DNA of 64,000 bases from contig CM018603.1 in NCBI GenBank assembly GCA_009192285.1, forward strand, positions 6,073,613-6,137,612, in the 5' to 3' direction. The position numbers and the translations under genes were made by a program. This stretch comes from Morchella semilibera. Lineage: Eukaryota; Ascomycota; Pezizomycetes; Pezizales; Morchellaceae. Below are positions 1 to 11,833 of this stretch, one piece after another (the stretch's first letter is position 1; each line of letters opens with the position of its first letter). The notes under the pieces were generated by a model. The model saw only the letters and a program-made list of their open reading frames with translations, made no database searches and was not told the origin of the DNA.

Positions 1-2207
1 CCCCGAGCGGGTTTTCGAGTTGCGGGGTTGCACATTCACCAAGTAGCGAAAACCTAAATCCCAGTACCTCATCTCATGCTATTGCCTCGGCAATCCCCAT
101 AAAGAAATCATCTCGAGAAAAGGAACTTATAATTAGCTCTCATCTCCCACCTGCCTCTGCACCACAGCATTTTGAGACTACTCCTCACGATGAGTTTGAT
201 TATGTTCAAAGGAGGATACGGAAAACAAGCGTCGATGAGCGTCGAGTGAGTTTTCTCTATGGAAAGTGTAAGCATGTGATATCTAACAACCGTGTCTCTA
301 GCCTCCTAAGCGACGCGCGGATTTTTCCCCGCATGTCCCTCCAGTCGCCAGTATCATGATTCCCAACGATCCAGACCCAGACCACGATTTAAGCGATTAA
401 TCATCTAGATCAGGATCACCAAGGATTCTCCGTCCCAAACTCACACCCATCCACCATGACCTTTCTTGACACTTCTGTAGAGTCATCGGAGTACCTTACT
501 TCTGCCGGTCCTTATCAAAATAGTTTCTTTTCTCCTGTCCACAGCCCCGTTGTGACGAATGGTCCATTCTCAAACATGTACAGCACTCATACACCTATGG
601 CGTCTTCGGTGACCTCAAACGATTTCTACTCCTCCTCCTGCCTCCGCCAACCACTCTGTTGTTTCGACGCCACATCCCCTTTCCGAAAATCATGCGGGCA
701 ATTTCTTCGATCAGATCAACATTGACAGACAACAAGGGCGACCAATTCCTAATTTTGGCCACTCAAGGAACAGCACATTACCAAACAGTTTGACATCTAA
801 TGAATACTACTTCAACAATACCGATCCTCTTTTGAGTGCAAACCCCTCTGCTACCCATTCAGGATTTCCATCTCCAGCATACCAGCAGTTCCAGCACGTC
901 AACCCCTCACAGGTTTGCGCGGAGATTTTAGCCCTTGCTAGGTCACCAGGTTCTACCGGAGCTAGAAATGATGGAATGTTTTCTTTTGGTGCCGATTCCG
1001 ATTTTGAGGATGAGGAGATGCAGATTCAAAATGACTTGGGTCAAATGGAAGATCAGATGGATGTGCAATCAGCCCTACAAACTCAGTTTGGTGAATGGGG
1101 TCAGAGAAATGGTGCGGGCGGGCAGAACTCATTTGGAAATGGGCGGTACCCGGGACAACAACAAAAGACCGTGAGGATTGGTGGCACTGAGACTGCACCA
1201 TCTCCCCAAGAATGGAATATGAGTGGGGGGACATCATAGCCGATCTCATTCTGTTAGTGCATCGGTAAGTGATATGCGTAACAGGGTACAGGATCCAAAC
1301 GGCGGCACGCAGGCAGAAAATCGCTCGCACAAGCTCCACGCCTAATGCTCCCCAACTAGCCATTTCAATAATGAACCAGCGCGTCCAATCTAATCCAAGT
1401 ACACCACCAGAGTCTGGTTTCAGTTCCACTGAGCCATCCCGACCAGCTTCACCAGATGGTCAAAAGAACGGAGGGAGTGGGGTGGGTGGTTCTAACGGAC
1501 TCCCAACGACCTGCACTAATTGCTTTAACGCAAACCACGCCCTTGTGGAGGAGAAATCCCGAAGGTCACCCTCTATGCAATGCCTGTGGTCTATTCCTGA
1601 AATTACATGGCGTTGTTCGGCCTCTTTCCTTGAAAACGGACGTCATCAAGAGCGAAACCGTGGAAGCGGAAACTCGATGCCTGTCGGGAATGGCGGCAAC
1701 CCGTGCATCTAAGAAAGGGGGCAGGAAGAATTCTTTAGTACAAACCCCAGTTACTACACCAGTTTCAGCTCAATCCAAAAGTCTCGCAGGATCGGAATCT
1801 CCGCCATCCACGGGTGGGGGGTCTAACGTCAGCACTCCCACGAACAATTTATCTTTAATGAGTGCTTCTGGACAGGGTAACAAAACAACCGTCATCCCAA
1901 TCGCGGCAGCTCCACCAAAGAGTTCCCTTAGTGGTAATTCTGCTAGGCCGATTGCTGCTGCTGTGCCGAAGCGTCAACGGCGACTCTCGAAAAGTCAGGG
2001 TCATTCCCAGGAAAGTGAAGATGGCGATGCTATGGATGATTCAACAAGAGATTCTTCAAAAAAAGAAGGAAAAGCCTTTGGCACCGATTCTCCAGCAGTC
2101 AACGTCGTCTATTTTGCATAACACAACGCACCACACACCTATCGCGCCAGCGGTCCAATCCTACAGTTGGTACCCAGGAATGGGAGTGGCTTACAATGTC
2201 TCTTTAA
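1..2207 (+). CDS. areA: AreA/NIT2-type GATA nitrogen regulator, 5' end outside window, frame broken repeatedly
   Basis: GATA-family activator of nitrogen-catabolite genes, acting in the nucleus. Coding is already open at the left edge (frame of base 3) and reaches an intron at 246-301 (GTGAGT...CTAG). Next comes the conserved block ending [13 protein letters not shown]. The zinc finger at about 1510-1650 reads CTNCF, then [13 protein letters not shown], then [20 protein letters not shown], followed by the basic KRNRGSG tail. The end, 2178-2207, gives EWEWLTMSL and stop, the AreA C-terminal signature. These blocks lie in different frames: single-base shifts occur near 404, 640, 1231, 1300, 1525, 1650 and 1700, and there is a TAA at 398-400. 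A further change of frame near 2100 could be a 53-nt intron (2098-2150). Because the residues stay canonical across each break, sequencing or assembly errors or very recent inactivation are likelier than an old pseudogene. Family identity is sure; integrity is not. Confidence 0.85.
246..301 (+). other. Intron in the areA 5' region
   Basis: A 56-nt intron with donor GTGAGT, an internal CTAAC branch-like motif and acceptor CTAG. Removing it joins KTSVDERR to [10 protein letters not shown], which is continuous in AreA-type proteins. Confidence 0.8.
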
Positions 2208-3266
2208 TGCTTCGTCTAGTTTTTCTTCGGTTCTATGGTGTTCTCATTTTATGTCGGTTGTTTTCTTTTCTGGTTGTAAACTCATTCAGAGGGCTTAGAG
2301 ATCACTGTGAAGTCCAATTACCTGAGTAATCACTTAGGGAATCTGTTAGCGGGGTTTTTTTTTTGTGGGTAATTTGGAGTGTTGGTTTATTAAGATGAGG
2401 TGCTTTTTCGCGATCAGAGGTGGATCGCTGTGTACATTTATTTGGGGACTTTGCTTCATGTTTACCGTTATATGCTCACGCATGTCTGTCTCTTTTACGG
2501 TTCGTTTCAGCACGGGTCCTTTTTCTTTCTTTGTCTGATTGCTTGGCTATTAGGTTGATTTGATATATTTCATGTTTTGGTTATTTTTTTTACCCTGTTT
2601 CATCATGGATAGAAAGGAGGTGTCTTTCTGGGCCTATTGGAAGGAGGTATCCTTTCTGTTACTTTGTTTCTTTCCTGGGGTTCGGTTATAATCGTTTTCT
2701 GGACAAGAGATACAGTATTTGTTTTCATTGGCTTTCTGGTATTGATGGGAGGGATATGATTTTAACGAGTGCCATTTCCTGTTACTTTACCATCGTTGTG
2801 TCTCGCCCTGCACTATTTTTTCATTGGGTCTGGCTATGCCAAAGCTTCTGGGTTTCTTTTACCTTCTGTTAAAGGGTTTTTGGGTTTCAGGTTCCATTCA
2901 TCTCGATCTTCATTTATGTCTGTACAGCTCTTGTAGGGACCAGTCTCATACCCCAAATCTTTACTCTCTTTTCAGGACTGTTTCTTTTTAACTTCTTTTT
3001 CTCTTTTTTATTATTGGACCAGGAGGGGTGGGGTTACATGTTTCTCTGTAATCCGGACTGTCAGAATTGATATGATTAGCTTTTAAAGATTTCTAAATTT
3101 CTCTCTACCAGCACTCAAGCAAAGGTAGACCATGAAATACATTGGTGAAAGAGCAGGAAGTTACCAACAGAACGTTGCTACAAATTCTACAATCCTGTGA
3201 AGAAGCCCTCAGCCATTGAGTATGCTCCTAGATTCCCCTAGGATGTATGTCCTCCACAAGAAGTGA
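2208..3266. other. Convergent 3' space between areA and HSK3
   Basis: About 1.06 kb, T-rich on the plus strand with many short T runs, no credible coding. It probably holds the 3' UTRs of the two convergent genes. Confidence 0.6.
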
Positions 3267-3595
3267 TTATTCCCCGCTACCTTCATCTCCAAGCACTTTC
3301 CCAGCAGCCATCAATCTAAAGCTCCCCATTTTGTACCCGTCAGCGAATTTATTTTACGTTGCATGCATGTTAGAAGGATAAGTGAGATCAACAGTGCACC
3401 GTTGAGCCCTCCCAGGGCTTTGATATTTTCAGCCTGAACAGCTGTTACCCGCATGATATCCTGGAGATCAGCGAGATGTGCCTGCAGCTGCGCCAGCTGC
3501 GAATTAAGGTGGGCGAGCTGACGCGCCTTCGCATTCGAGGGGGCGAGCGACGGGCGGACACCTCTTGATGAATAGGCGGATGGCTGGGGAGGCAT
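3267..3595 (-). CDS. HSK3: DASH/Dam1 complex subunit Hsk3
   Basis: Small outer-kinetochore subunit that couples chromosomes to microtubules in the fungal DASH complex. Exons are 3595-3393 and 3315-3267, with a 77-nt intron containing CTAAC and CTGAC branch candidates; the spliced product is 83 aa. The centre carries the family pattern RQLAHLNSQLAQLQAHLADL followed by MRVTAVQAENIKALGGL, a single coiled-coil helix, and the spliced end gives GALLMAAGKVLGDEG. Without splicing the frame runs on into a tail unlike the family, so the intron is preferred even though its donor (GTTGAT) is weak. The gene is divergent from the nucleotidyltransferase gene, whose start is 195 bp away. Confidence 0.88.
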
Positions 3596-3790
3596 ATTTG
3601 TAGCTTTCTAAGTTACAGGTAGGCTCTAATGAAGGTTGTGAGGTGTGATTATGCAAAAGCCAAGAAAAATTACCCAATCAATGTTCCGCTGCTTTGGGAA
3701 TCGATAAGGAACATCCCGGTCAGTAATCACAAAAATAATTTTTGGTGACCCTCTTCCCCGAACAACTTTTTTCTTGGAGGACAATGCACA
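3596..3790. promoter_or_regulatory. Shared divergent promoter space, HSK3 / Trf4-like gene
   Basis: A 195-bp spacer between two opposed start codons, so both promoters must overlap here or extend into the opposite transcription unit. No TATA box or known operator was recognised. Confidence 0.4.
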
Positions 3791-5089
3791 ATGGCGAGCC
3801 CATTCGCTGCCCTGGCAGCCCGTCTTGCTATCAGTACGGAAGGAACATTGAAGAGAAACCTAACTCTAGATAGGAGCGTCGGAATTGCACGCTCTATCTG
3901 GCCGCTGGCAAAAGTTTCGCCGGTGGGTAGCTTTGCGAATGGCACAAGTTTACATGGAAGGTCCGTTTTCCCTTCTTATTCTCCCCCCTTGTACTGGCTT
4001 CTTTGGAGGAATGTAGAGTAGTTGACCCTTTATGTCTTTGCAGTGATATTGACCTTGTGGTCGATACCCAGGGTGACTACACCAAGCGCGCCGCCGCCAT
4101 CTGGGCGCAAGATATGGAGGATGAACTTATCAGGAAAAGAATCACCAAACCCACGGACACGGCCGTCCACGCAAACGCCCGTGTGCCCATTGTAACATAT
4201 ATTGACTCCCTATACTCTATTGGTGTGGACATATCGTTCACAACCAACGGGCTCGCCAACACGGAGTACGTTAAGCAAGAATTGGACGAACGTCCTTACA
4301 TGAGGACAATGATCATATTGCTCAAGTATTGGTAATTGTGCCTCTGTATCCTCTCGGAATTAGGATAAGCTTTCTGGGTTAACTTTACACGGTTTAGGCT
4401 CAAATCAAGAAACTACAACAAAGTCTACACTGGCGGTCTCTCGTCGTACGGCCTCGCGTTGACCGTTATTGGTTATTTCAATGTGAGATGACCTTTTTTT
4501 TGCATCTTGGGCTGTCCTCTAGCTGTATAATTGACCCCCCCCCCTAAAGGTCCGAAAGACAGTCAAGGCACGCAAATGTACAGTTGAAGAATACCAGAAA
4601 TGGATAGAGGAGAGGGACTACCAGCGCTTATTGGTGGACTACCTTTCCTTCTGGTCGTGTCAATGGAAGTTGGCCACCACCATGCTAGAGCCAGCTGAAG
4701 GTGTTATCTACAACAAGGTAGGCTCTGTCCTCCTTGAGGATGTAACTTTTTCACGACGAGTGCCTTTACTAAACCAACCATATTCATAGGGCACAAAAGG
4801 GCACTGCGGTAAAAAGCGTAATTCTCTTCTCTGTATCGCCGACCCCACCGACCCCACAAACGACGTCACGAACGGAACCTACAAGATTTTCAAACTCCGC
4901 GAATCAATGAAAATCCTGCGAGATAGATTGCAACGCACCGAGCCTAACGTCGACCTTGACCTGCTGGAGACAATCTTCAAAAAGACCGGGAAAGAATGGT
5001 CCGCCGAGGACCCCGGCAGAAAGAGGTTCAAGGGAAAGGGTAAGTCGGGGAAAAGTAAGTCGGGAAAATTGAGAATCAGGCAAGTGTAG
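3791..5089 (+). CDS. Short non-canonical poly(A) polymerase / nucleotidyltransferase, Trf4/Cid14 type
   Basis: Predicted RNA 3'-nucleotidyltransferase of the Pol beta superfamily, related to the Trf4/5 (TRAMP) and Cid enzymes. Exons 3791-3960, 4044-4331, 4398-4482, 4550-4717 and 4790-5089 join in phase to 336 aa. The catalytic core has GSFANGTSLHGSDIDLVV (first two acidic residues, split by intron 1) and VDISF (third Asp). The PAP-associated part has GGLSSYGLALTVIGYF. The C-terminus is a Lys/Gly/Ser-rich basic tail (KRFKGKGKSGK), probably for RNA contact. Trf4-type proteins usually have a longer N-terminal region; here only about 50 residues precede the catalytic motif, and I found no upstream exon in the 195-bp spacer. 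It could be a core-only paralogue. Confidence 0.85.
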
Positions 5090-6185
5090 TTGTCGGTGAG
5101 AAACTACCCGTGCCTGAGAGGATGTGGTCTTCTTACCCTCCCCTTGTATCAAACTTGTATAATGAATAGCATATAGGGGACACCTGGTCTTGTATCTTAT
5201 TGTTCTATTCCTCATATGCGTGATCAGCGGCCTTTCTTGTAACTACGAGTGCTGCGGGACTTGTCAGGGGTTTTACACAAATAGTTACTGGCATTGGTCA
5301 GGATACTAAAAACCTGACACGACTCTAGGAGAATACTCTTCTCATATGGCTGGATTATTGAACGTTTCCTGACAAATAAGGTATCTTCCATCCATCTCTC
5401 ACTATTGCTCAAGTCTGGCCACGCGGGCACAGTACCCAGTTGGGGATGGTGGGGTTAACTAAATCCTGGTCAAATTCGCCTCAATCTCTATATAGTTTGC
5501 TGTGTCGTCGCGCTCGCTGGCCCACCGAGCCCCCCAAGCTCCGTGCTACCTGCTGAAGGAGACGAACAACTAAACGGGGTGGGTGAGGTTTTGTAAATGG
5601 AGTATATCGAGTTTAATACGAGTGACATTAAATGATGAAACCCTAACCCTGGATATTCACATCGTTACACCTGGCAATATGCCGCCCAAATCTGACAGGA
5701 GTTTAATTGGCGGTGGGGAGTTGAACCACATATCTACAGACGAAAATTCCAACACCACGGCCCGTCCACTCTTCGAGATCGGGCCAGTAAACGCCAATAC
5801 TTGACGCATTTTCCGGGAATGTCTCCACTCCTCCTTCCAATCCCAGAAAAAGAAATGTGATATTTTGTACTTTCCAGAGATATGTTACTTACATGCCACG
5901 AGCTTTGATACAACACTTTTCCTACCCGCGATGAAGGGCAAGTAAAGAAACGACAGGATTGGGAGAGAAAAAAATATGGACGAAACCACAAACAACTAAA
6001 AAAGAAACCCTAGATATCTTTCACGCAGTAAAGAAAAAGGAAAAGATTATCATTGCATTGAGGTCCCTTATATTCTTTCCTTCGTCGCTCTTTTTTTTTT
6101 TTTTTTTTTTTTTTTTCTTTTTTTCTTCCTGTTCCTTTGGACGTGGAGTATGGACGGGGACGGATGGTGGATTAGTTTTGAACAT
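5090..6185. other. Non-coding spacer with a long poly-T run
   Basis: No supported gene. It contains AAACCCTAA-type motifs near 5640 and 6003 and a T-rich run at about 6091-6125 broken by a few C's. The short open frames here have no family resemblance. Confidence 0.5.
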
Positions 6186-6862
6186 TTATTTCTTCTTTGA
6201 TCTGGCCTCCTGGACCTCGATCTTCTCCTCCAGGCTGCGGACATAGACTTCGATCCGTTGAATTGATGACCTTAGGGCCTGTAGCGACTTTTCAGTAAAC
6301 CGCAAAACTCACATCTGGATAACTATATTTATGGGGGGAGGTAGTGGTGGATGAAGAATTAATTGAACGGGGGGAGGTAGTGGTGGATGAAGAATTAATT
6401 GAACGGGCGGACGGGAAAGGGTCTAGGGAAAGGTAGAAAACGCACATCGATATCTTCCGTCAAGAGCTCATTGGAGACCTTGTATTCCTCCAGAAGGTAA
6501 AAGTAAGCTGCAGCTCCGGAGACGGACGATCCAAGGAGGAAACCAAAGAGCCTATCAAGAATTTCCCGGATATGTCAGCACTGTTCACCCAACGCCCGCT
6601 CCCTTACTCAACCAGTTCACACCACCACCACCATTACCACAACCCCACCAGCTGGTCCAACGACAAGAAGATATCGCGGAAGAGATATAGTTTATAGCAC
6701 GTACCCTCCTCTGAATGCGCCGACTGGCCTCTTTTTCGGCACCGGGACGGTTGCCTGGCGGAGAATTTGCGACGTAGTGAAAGCCCTTGCGCTGCTAACA
6801 CGGGGAACAGCGACACGGATGGCAGCGGTGGGCGCTCCAAAGAGGCGGAGAGTAGTGGCCAT
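6186..6862 (-). CDS. Small mitochondrial membrane protein, conserved in fungi, unnamed
   Basis: Exons 6862-6705, 6551-6446 and 6278-6186 give 118 aa. The N-terminus is an Arg/Ala-rich, acid-free presequence (MATTLRLFGAPTAAIRVAV) with FTTSQ around residues 32-36, typical of mitochondrial import. After KRPVGAFRGG comes a hydrophobic segment, LFGFLLGSSVSGAAAYFYLL, that could span the inner membrane. The rest is a charged helix, EYKVSNELLTEDID then YVRSLEEKIEVQEA, probably a coiled coil. I recall similar short fungal proteins but no established function. A perfect 36-bp tandem duplication sits in the second intron. Start chosen as the ATG directly before the presequence. Confidence 0.75.
6333..6404. 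repeat. Perfect 36-bp tandem duplication inside an intron
   Basis: Two adjacent identical copies, 6333-6368 and 6369-6404, each beginning GGGGGGAGGTAGTGG and ending AATTAATTGAAC. They lie wholly within intron 2 (6279-6445) of the small mitochondrial protein gene, so they do not alter the protein. Confidence 0.9.
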
Positions 6863-9800
6863 TGTGCTGTATTTTTGTGGTTTGGGGCGAAACTTTTTTT
6901 TGACGGAAATGTTGCAATGAGCAGACAAATACGTAGTCTCGTTTGGTGGAGGTGGTGGGGGTTTGCGAGGGACCAGCACTAGTGTGTAACCAGCCAACCA
7001 CACGGGCCCATTACGGCTGGCTGTAGATCGATCTGATAAGATTGCGGATGTAGTAACACACCACAAGATGTGCGCGGTCGATTGAACGTCACCTCATGAT
7101 CCCGAGCTTAAGCCGAGCTCTGTCTATCGATTTGGTAAACATCGGAGAGCCGCAAGAGGTGACCCCGCTTTTTGCCATTTCCTCAAAAGCTCAGATCGAT
7201 ATCGATGATCATCAGCGGCCAATGGAAATGCCGACTTTGGCGATTTTTCTAGGGACCGGTTCGCCAATGGGGTATTTCTTCCATGGGGACGAAAAAACCG
7301 TCGGACAATCTTTGAGTATCCGTTAGTTCTTTCCTCGGAGCAGCAAGAAAACAAAGAGCAGAGTACAGCCATTTACCCATAACAGCCTCTTCCAGCTTGC
7401 AGATTTTATCATAGCACCGATAGTACATGTAGGTACATGTAGATAGAGTATTATATACCTGGCAAACAAGCTACCTATTGTTTGTGTCCCGCCTGCGTTG
7501 GCTACTGGCTGCAACTGCAGTCGCATTAAGTGCTCACAAAAAGATCTCCCCCACACACCCTCCACGCGGAAGAATTCCCGGAGGGAACGGAGGGTGTGCG
7601 ATGAGGTCTTTCCCAATTTGTTTAGGGTATCACAATCGATACCGTCCATGAGGGAGGGGGGACGCTAGATGGTAAAAGTTATTACATTTCTTTATTTCTT
7701 TATTTCTTTATTTCATTTTGTCTATCATCGCCCTCTCTCGCGGCGCACTGTTCTTCTCCTCACATGCAGGTACATCGTGTGGTCCTGGTAGCGAGAAGGT
7801 GTGTGAATCACGCCGGTAATGTAGGTACCACAAAGGTACCTACAGCCATAGCCATGAACGAATTCTAAGAAGCCCTCCTTCCTCGTTTTCAAGAATTAGG
7901 ACCATAAGATCCAGCAGGGTGCAAGTGTCTCAAAATGTCCAAGCGCCACAAATTTCGAAACCACATAAGGTATTATATCAAACAACCTTGTGAGAAAGAG
8001 CAAGGAGGATTTAAGCCATCATCCAGCCAGGCTGTTGCTCTCTTGCTTCTATGTACGAAACTGTAAATTGGTACGATGCCAAGGGATTGACGGGAGCTTA
8101 CCGCTTTGGCTATGGAAAGCTTACCCGCAACTTGGAGGATGCTTTTTTGGGCAACAAAGTTACCGGCGCCCGCGCCTACCAACAGGGGGGGGGATGATAA
8201 CCCTGTGGCTGATGTCAACAGCAACCAACCACCTCACCTCAGAGCTTCCTCATAACTACATGCCCACCGAACTCTGGAACCTAAGTTTCATGAGTATTCA
8301 GAAACTTTAAATAAGCAGTGTCCAAGGGAAGGGGAAGAGGAGGGAAACCCTGGGCAGGTTTGAATCCGAAGCATCTTCCCTACAGTCGTGTGGCGTGAAC
8401 GCAATGCCAGAGCCTGGGTCCACGGGTTCCCACGTTTTTACTCGGTTGACAGTCTTAACACCGAAGCGAGTTCGCCATCCTGCCTGGAAAGAGTAGCCAT
8501 CAATAGGTAACTACTAAAGCTCTACTTCTACATGGTTAGCTCGCTGTATGACCCAAGATACTCTTTGCGAACCTGGTTGACGACACCGACGGACAGCTGT
8601 AACGTAGGCTTTAGAGCAAATACTTCGATGTTATGTGCCGGAAATCAATGGGGAGTGGTACGGTGCTGTTCAGAATGTCAACCGTGGATTCGTCGTTCCC
8701 AAAGTGGAACGGTTGATACACAAATTTGCACTCGGACCGACGCACGCACACAAGAGACCGCCTTATGTAGAGGGAATGTAGGTATTAATGCAGATGCGTG
8801 CAGCAACGCAGACGTCGACAGGCAAGTGATTATCATGACGTTCAACCTTACATAGTAGTACTATGTACCCTCACTCTGCTATCCTTTTTTTTTTTTTTTT
8901 TTTTTTTCCCTGACGGGAACTCAATCGTGAGATGCCCTTGGCGCAATTTTGCGCAAGGACAGCTCAACCCCTCCGTTTTCCCATTTCCCCGCGTTCGCCA
9001 ACAAACGTTTTGTGTGAACTTTTTTTTTTCCTTCTTCTTAAGAATCCCTTTCTTTTCCTGCTCCGTCCGTCTCAATTCCTGTACCTAGAAAGAATACTCC
9101 CTCTGTCCCCGTTGGCTGGTTCATACGTGGCAGCCTTTCTTCCTCTCTCTCGTTCTCTCTCGGAACATTTGGGAGGGCTTGGAAAGGATTGTAGAGCTGG
9201 TTGGTGAGGGAGTGAGGCGTATTTATCACCAGGGCTGCGTGTAAATGTTCGTAGCACAAGACTAGTAGCAACTCTCATGCTCAGCTTGCCTTATGACAAA
9301 GAAGGACGTCTGAAACTGGCACGAATACCGCATGGGGGAAAATATTATTGTATCTATCTTGGTTTTTCTGTCCTTTTCTTGTCAACAGCGCGTAGAAGAA
9401 AGAGGAGGAGGTGGTGGAGGAGTATGTAGGAGCTTGAGTAGCAGTAGATCCCCCACTTTCTGGATCATAGCTCACGTGCTGAGGTTAGCTGATCTGAGTT
9501 AAAACAGCGCCTGACAAATGGGTAGAGCTTTAATTTGCAACTCGAACGCACTGGAAGAGGTCATACATGCTGTCCTTCTTTCGCCTGCCAACTATTATAG
9601 TACGTACATGTACGTGAGAGCCATCAATGTTCCGACATTATTAATTTCCAAAAGGTCCTAGGTGCTGGGGTAAACCCGGAGATCGCGTAGAAGGAGCAAA
9701 TTCTACTTTTCCCAGTTAATAATGTATAATTGTGAATAGTCAACAGATTATTCAATTACGGGGGTGCTTTCCTACCCTGCTTATGGGCTGGGAATCTGTC

Positions 9801-11051
9801 AGTAGTAGGGTAATGATGTAGCGTACATAGCGTCTTTGGCCTTGCAAGAATGCCTGCAACGACCCTGATTATCATTTTCACACCTGCATTTTTGTTCTTG
9901 GTAGATCTATAGCAAAAGGGCACAAAAGAAGTGTGGCACGAGATTAAGGCAGTCCTAGGAGCGAGGAGAATGGAGAGAAACGGAGAGTTAGCTAGCTAAA
10001 AAAATTTCTATACTGACGACGTCACTTGCTCACTTGCTAATTCAATGGGCCCTTTCGTATCCTCTGTGGACCACCGTCCGACTCACCCACTCATTCACAT
10101 TCTAAGTTGATATCCCGACCTCTGGGGTCGAACGTCCTGAACAGATTCGTCCTGATACTCTCGCACGCCTAGATAGCTGTATTACTCAGAACGAACACTC
10201 GCATCATTACCTCGAAAGTGATAAGCACCCTGCATTTCTCTGTGGCGTTTAAACTGAACCGCGTCGTGCAGATCGTTGAACCCCCCCCCCCCGGGCAGCC
10301 GATTATTCCCAACTTTTTTCCGACGGGGGCCCTGAGTAAACCCGACACCTATAGTCGACTGAGAGTTTCTTAGGCTTTCAGGTCGTTTTGTCCTAGACCC
10401 CCCGTAGAAGGCTTCTACTTCTTTTCCACTGAAGATTGATAAAGACGAGAGACCGACGTATCATTCCGTTGCTACTATCATTACCTGCTATTTACTACTA
10501 CTGTTAGTAGTTAATTGACTGTGAGTAATATTTACGGCCCCATTTCTTGCGATATAACCTTTTCTTATTGTGAAATTTGACGGATTGAGTCAGTCATCAT
10601 ATTCCGTGATTATATTTCCCGAAGGAGGAGCGTGTTAAGAGAGAAAGAAAAAAAAAAAAAGGACGTTACTGTTAGGCTGTACCTACAATAATCAACCACC
10701 CACAGTCACTACTCAGGCACCGTAAAGCACCACCACACCCCACAAGAAACATCCCGCCAATCCGCCCCACCACCATTCCATTTCAACCACAACCACACAT
10801 AACACCCTTTTCCTCCCACAACATACATCTTACTCTCTTTCCCGCTCTCTCTTGCTCCTTCTCACACCTACTCTCATATTCACCTACTTACAATCTACAG
10901 CATTCTTCCTCCTCCCATTACCACATCCAATATCTAACTCTACTCGCTTCTTTGTCTTTCCTCCTAACGTGCTCACTTCACCCTACTGCGCCTGATCTCT
11001 TGAACACTTCCTCCCACCAACACCTGTTCTGTCCAGTGTGACAGAAGTTTA
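6863..11051. other. Long intergenic region without recognised genes
   Basis: About 4.2 kb with only short frames lacking codon bias or family motifs. It contains two TACATGTA palindromes at 7424-7441 and one at 9605, a TTTC-type tetranucleotide run at 7685-7715, T runs near 8884-8907, and a C run at 10280-10293. From about 10680 the sequence turns A/C/T-rich and G-poor, which looks like the leader of the downstream gene. Confidence 0.5.
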
Positions 11052-11833
11052 ATGTCAAGTCCCGCATCTGTCGGTACCCCAATAACATACACTACGATGG
11101 TCGAGGACCAGGCCCGCAAGAAGTGGAGAACGGAGCTCACAGGCTCAAAACAGAGACGTGAACGCAAGACCAGCTTCAGGCTGAGACCTTCACTAAATTC
11201 CAAGATTAATGGCAAACCGTCTTTGTTGGCTCGTAGAGCTGAGACTAATGCTGTAGCCATCGAGGCTTCGAATGCTCACACTCTCTTTCCTAATTCTTCG
11301 AATACGGTCGATTTGGTTACCCCAGAGCCAGCATACCTGACAACCCCCCGAAGCCCTCGAGTTCCATGCCATCAGCTGCTATGGATTCAGGTTACTATAG
11401 CGGGCCATCATCAGCATCTAAGATGGCTGTATCCCCCCAGAGAGCCTCCTCTACTACAGTAACTATTCCGAGCACCTACACTCAAGCAACCCCCCCACCT
11501 GCTCTCTCGTCGAGTATCTCAGAGTACCGAGCTGGTATGCACAGCAAGCTCGACAACCAATTCTTCAAAAAGGTTGTCAAAAAGGAGTATCCAAACGACC
11601 CCAAAAAGGCCTATGAGGGTCTTCAACCTGTTATGCGCCAAATTCTTGAGAAGCCGGAGGACCGCCAGGTGGTTCACAAGCTCTACATTATCTGCAACTT
11701 TAGGAATTCGACTATCAGGGGCGAGCGGCGGATGGTTAGCATGCCACGGAGGAAGCCTGGACACCGGGTCATTATGGGCGGGTCTCCAGAGCAGATGAGT
11801 TGGTACTTTGGGCCAAAGGTCGGCTATAGTTGA
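11052..11833 (+). CDS. Hypothetical basic protein, unrecognised
   Basis: Two exons, 11052-11306 and 11354-11833, joined across a 47-nt intron (donor GTCGAT, CTGAC branch site, acceptor CGAAG) give 244 aa. Without the intron the two halves lie in different frames; a single-base indel in the C run near 11343 is the alternative explanation. The N-terminal half is basic and low-complexity (QARKKWRTELTGSKQRRERK), followed by a Ser/Pro/Thr-rich linker. The C-terminal 100 residues look globular: LDNQFFKKVVKKEYPNDPKK, VVHKLYIICNF, then MSWYFGPKVGYS at the end. I do not recognise a family. The ATG at 11101 is an alternative start. It is preceded by a long G-poor leader and followed by a T-rich 3' region, as expected for an expressed gene. 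Confidence 0.6.
11307..11353 (+). other. Putative 47-nt intron
   Basis: GTCGAT...CTGAC...GAAG. Removing it restores one continuous frame across the unrecognised 11-kb gene. The length matches another 47-nt intron in the nimA-like gene of this window. Confidence 0.55.

Noticed and set aside
7096-7649. Frames of 76-108 codons on both strands
   Set aside because: No family motif, no start context or splice continuation, and they overlap each other on both strands.
11307-11353. Frameshift in the unrecognised gene at 11 kb
   Set aside because: A 47-nt GT-AG intron with a CTGAC branch site restores the frame, so a sequence error is not required, though it remains possible.
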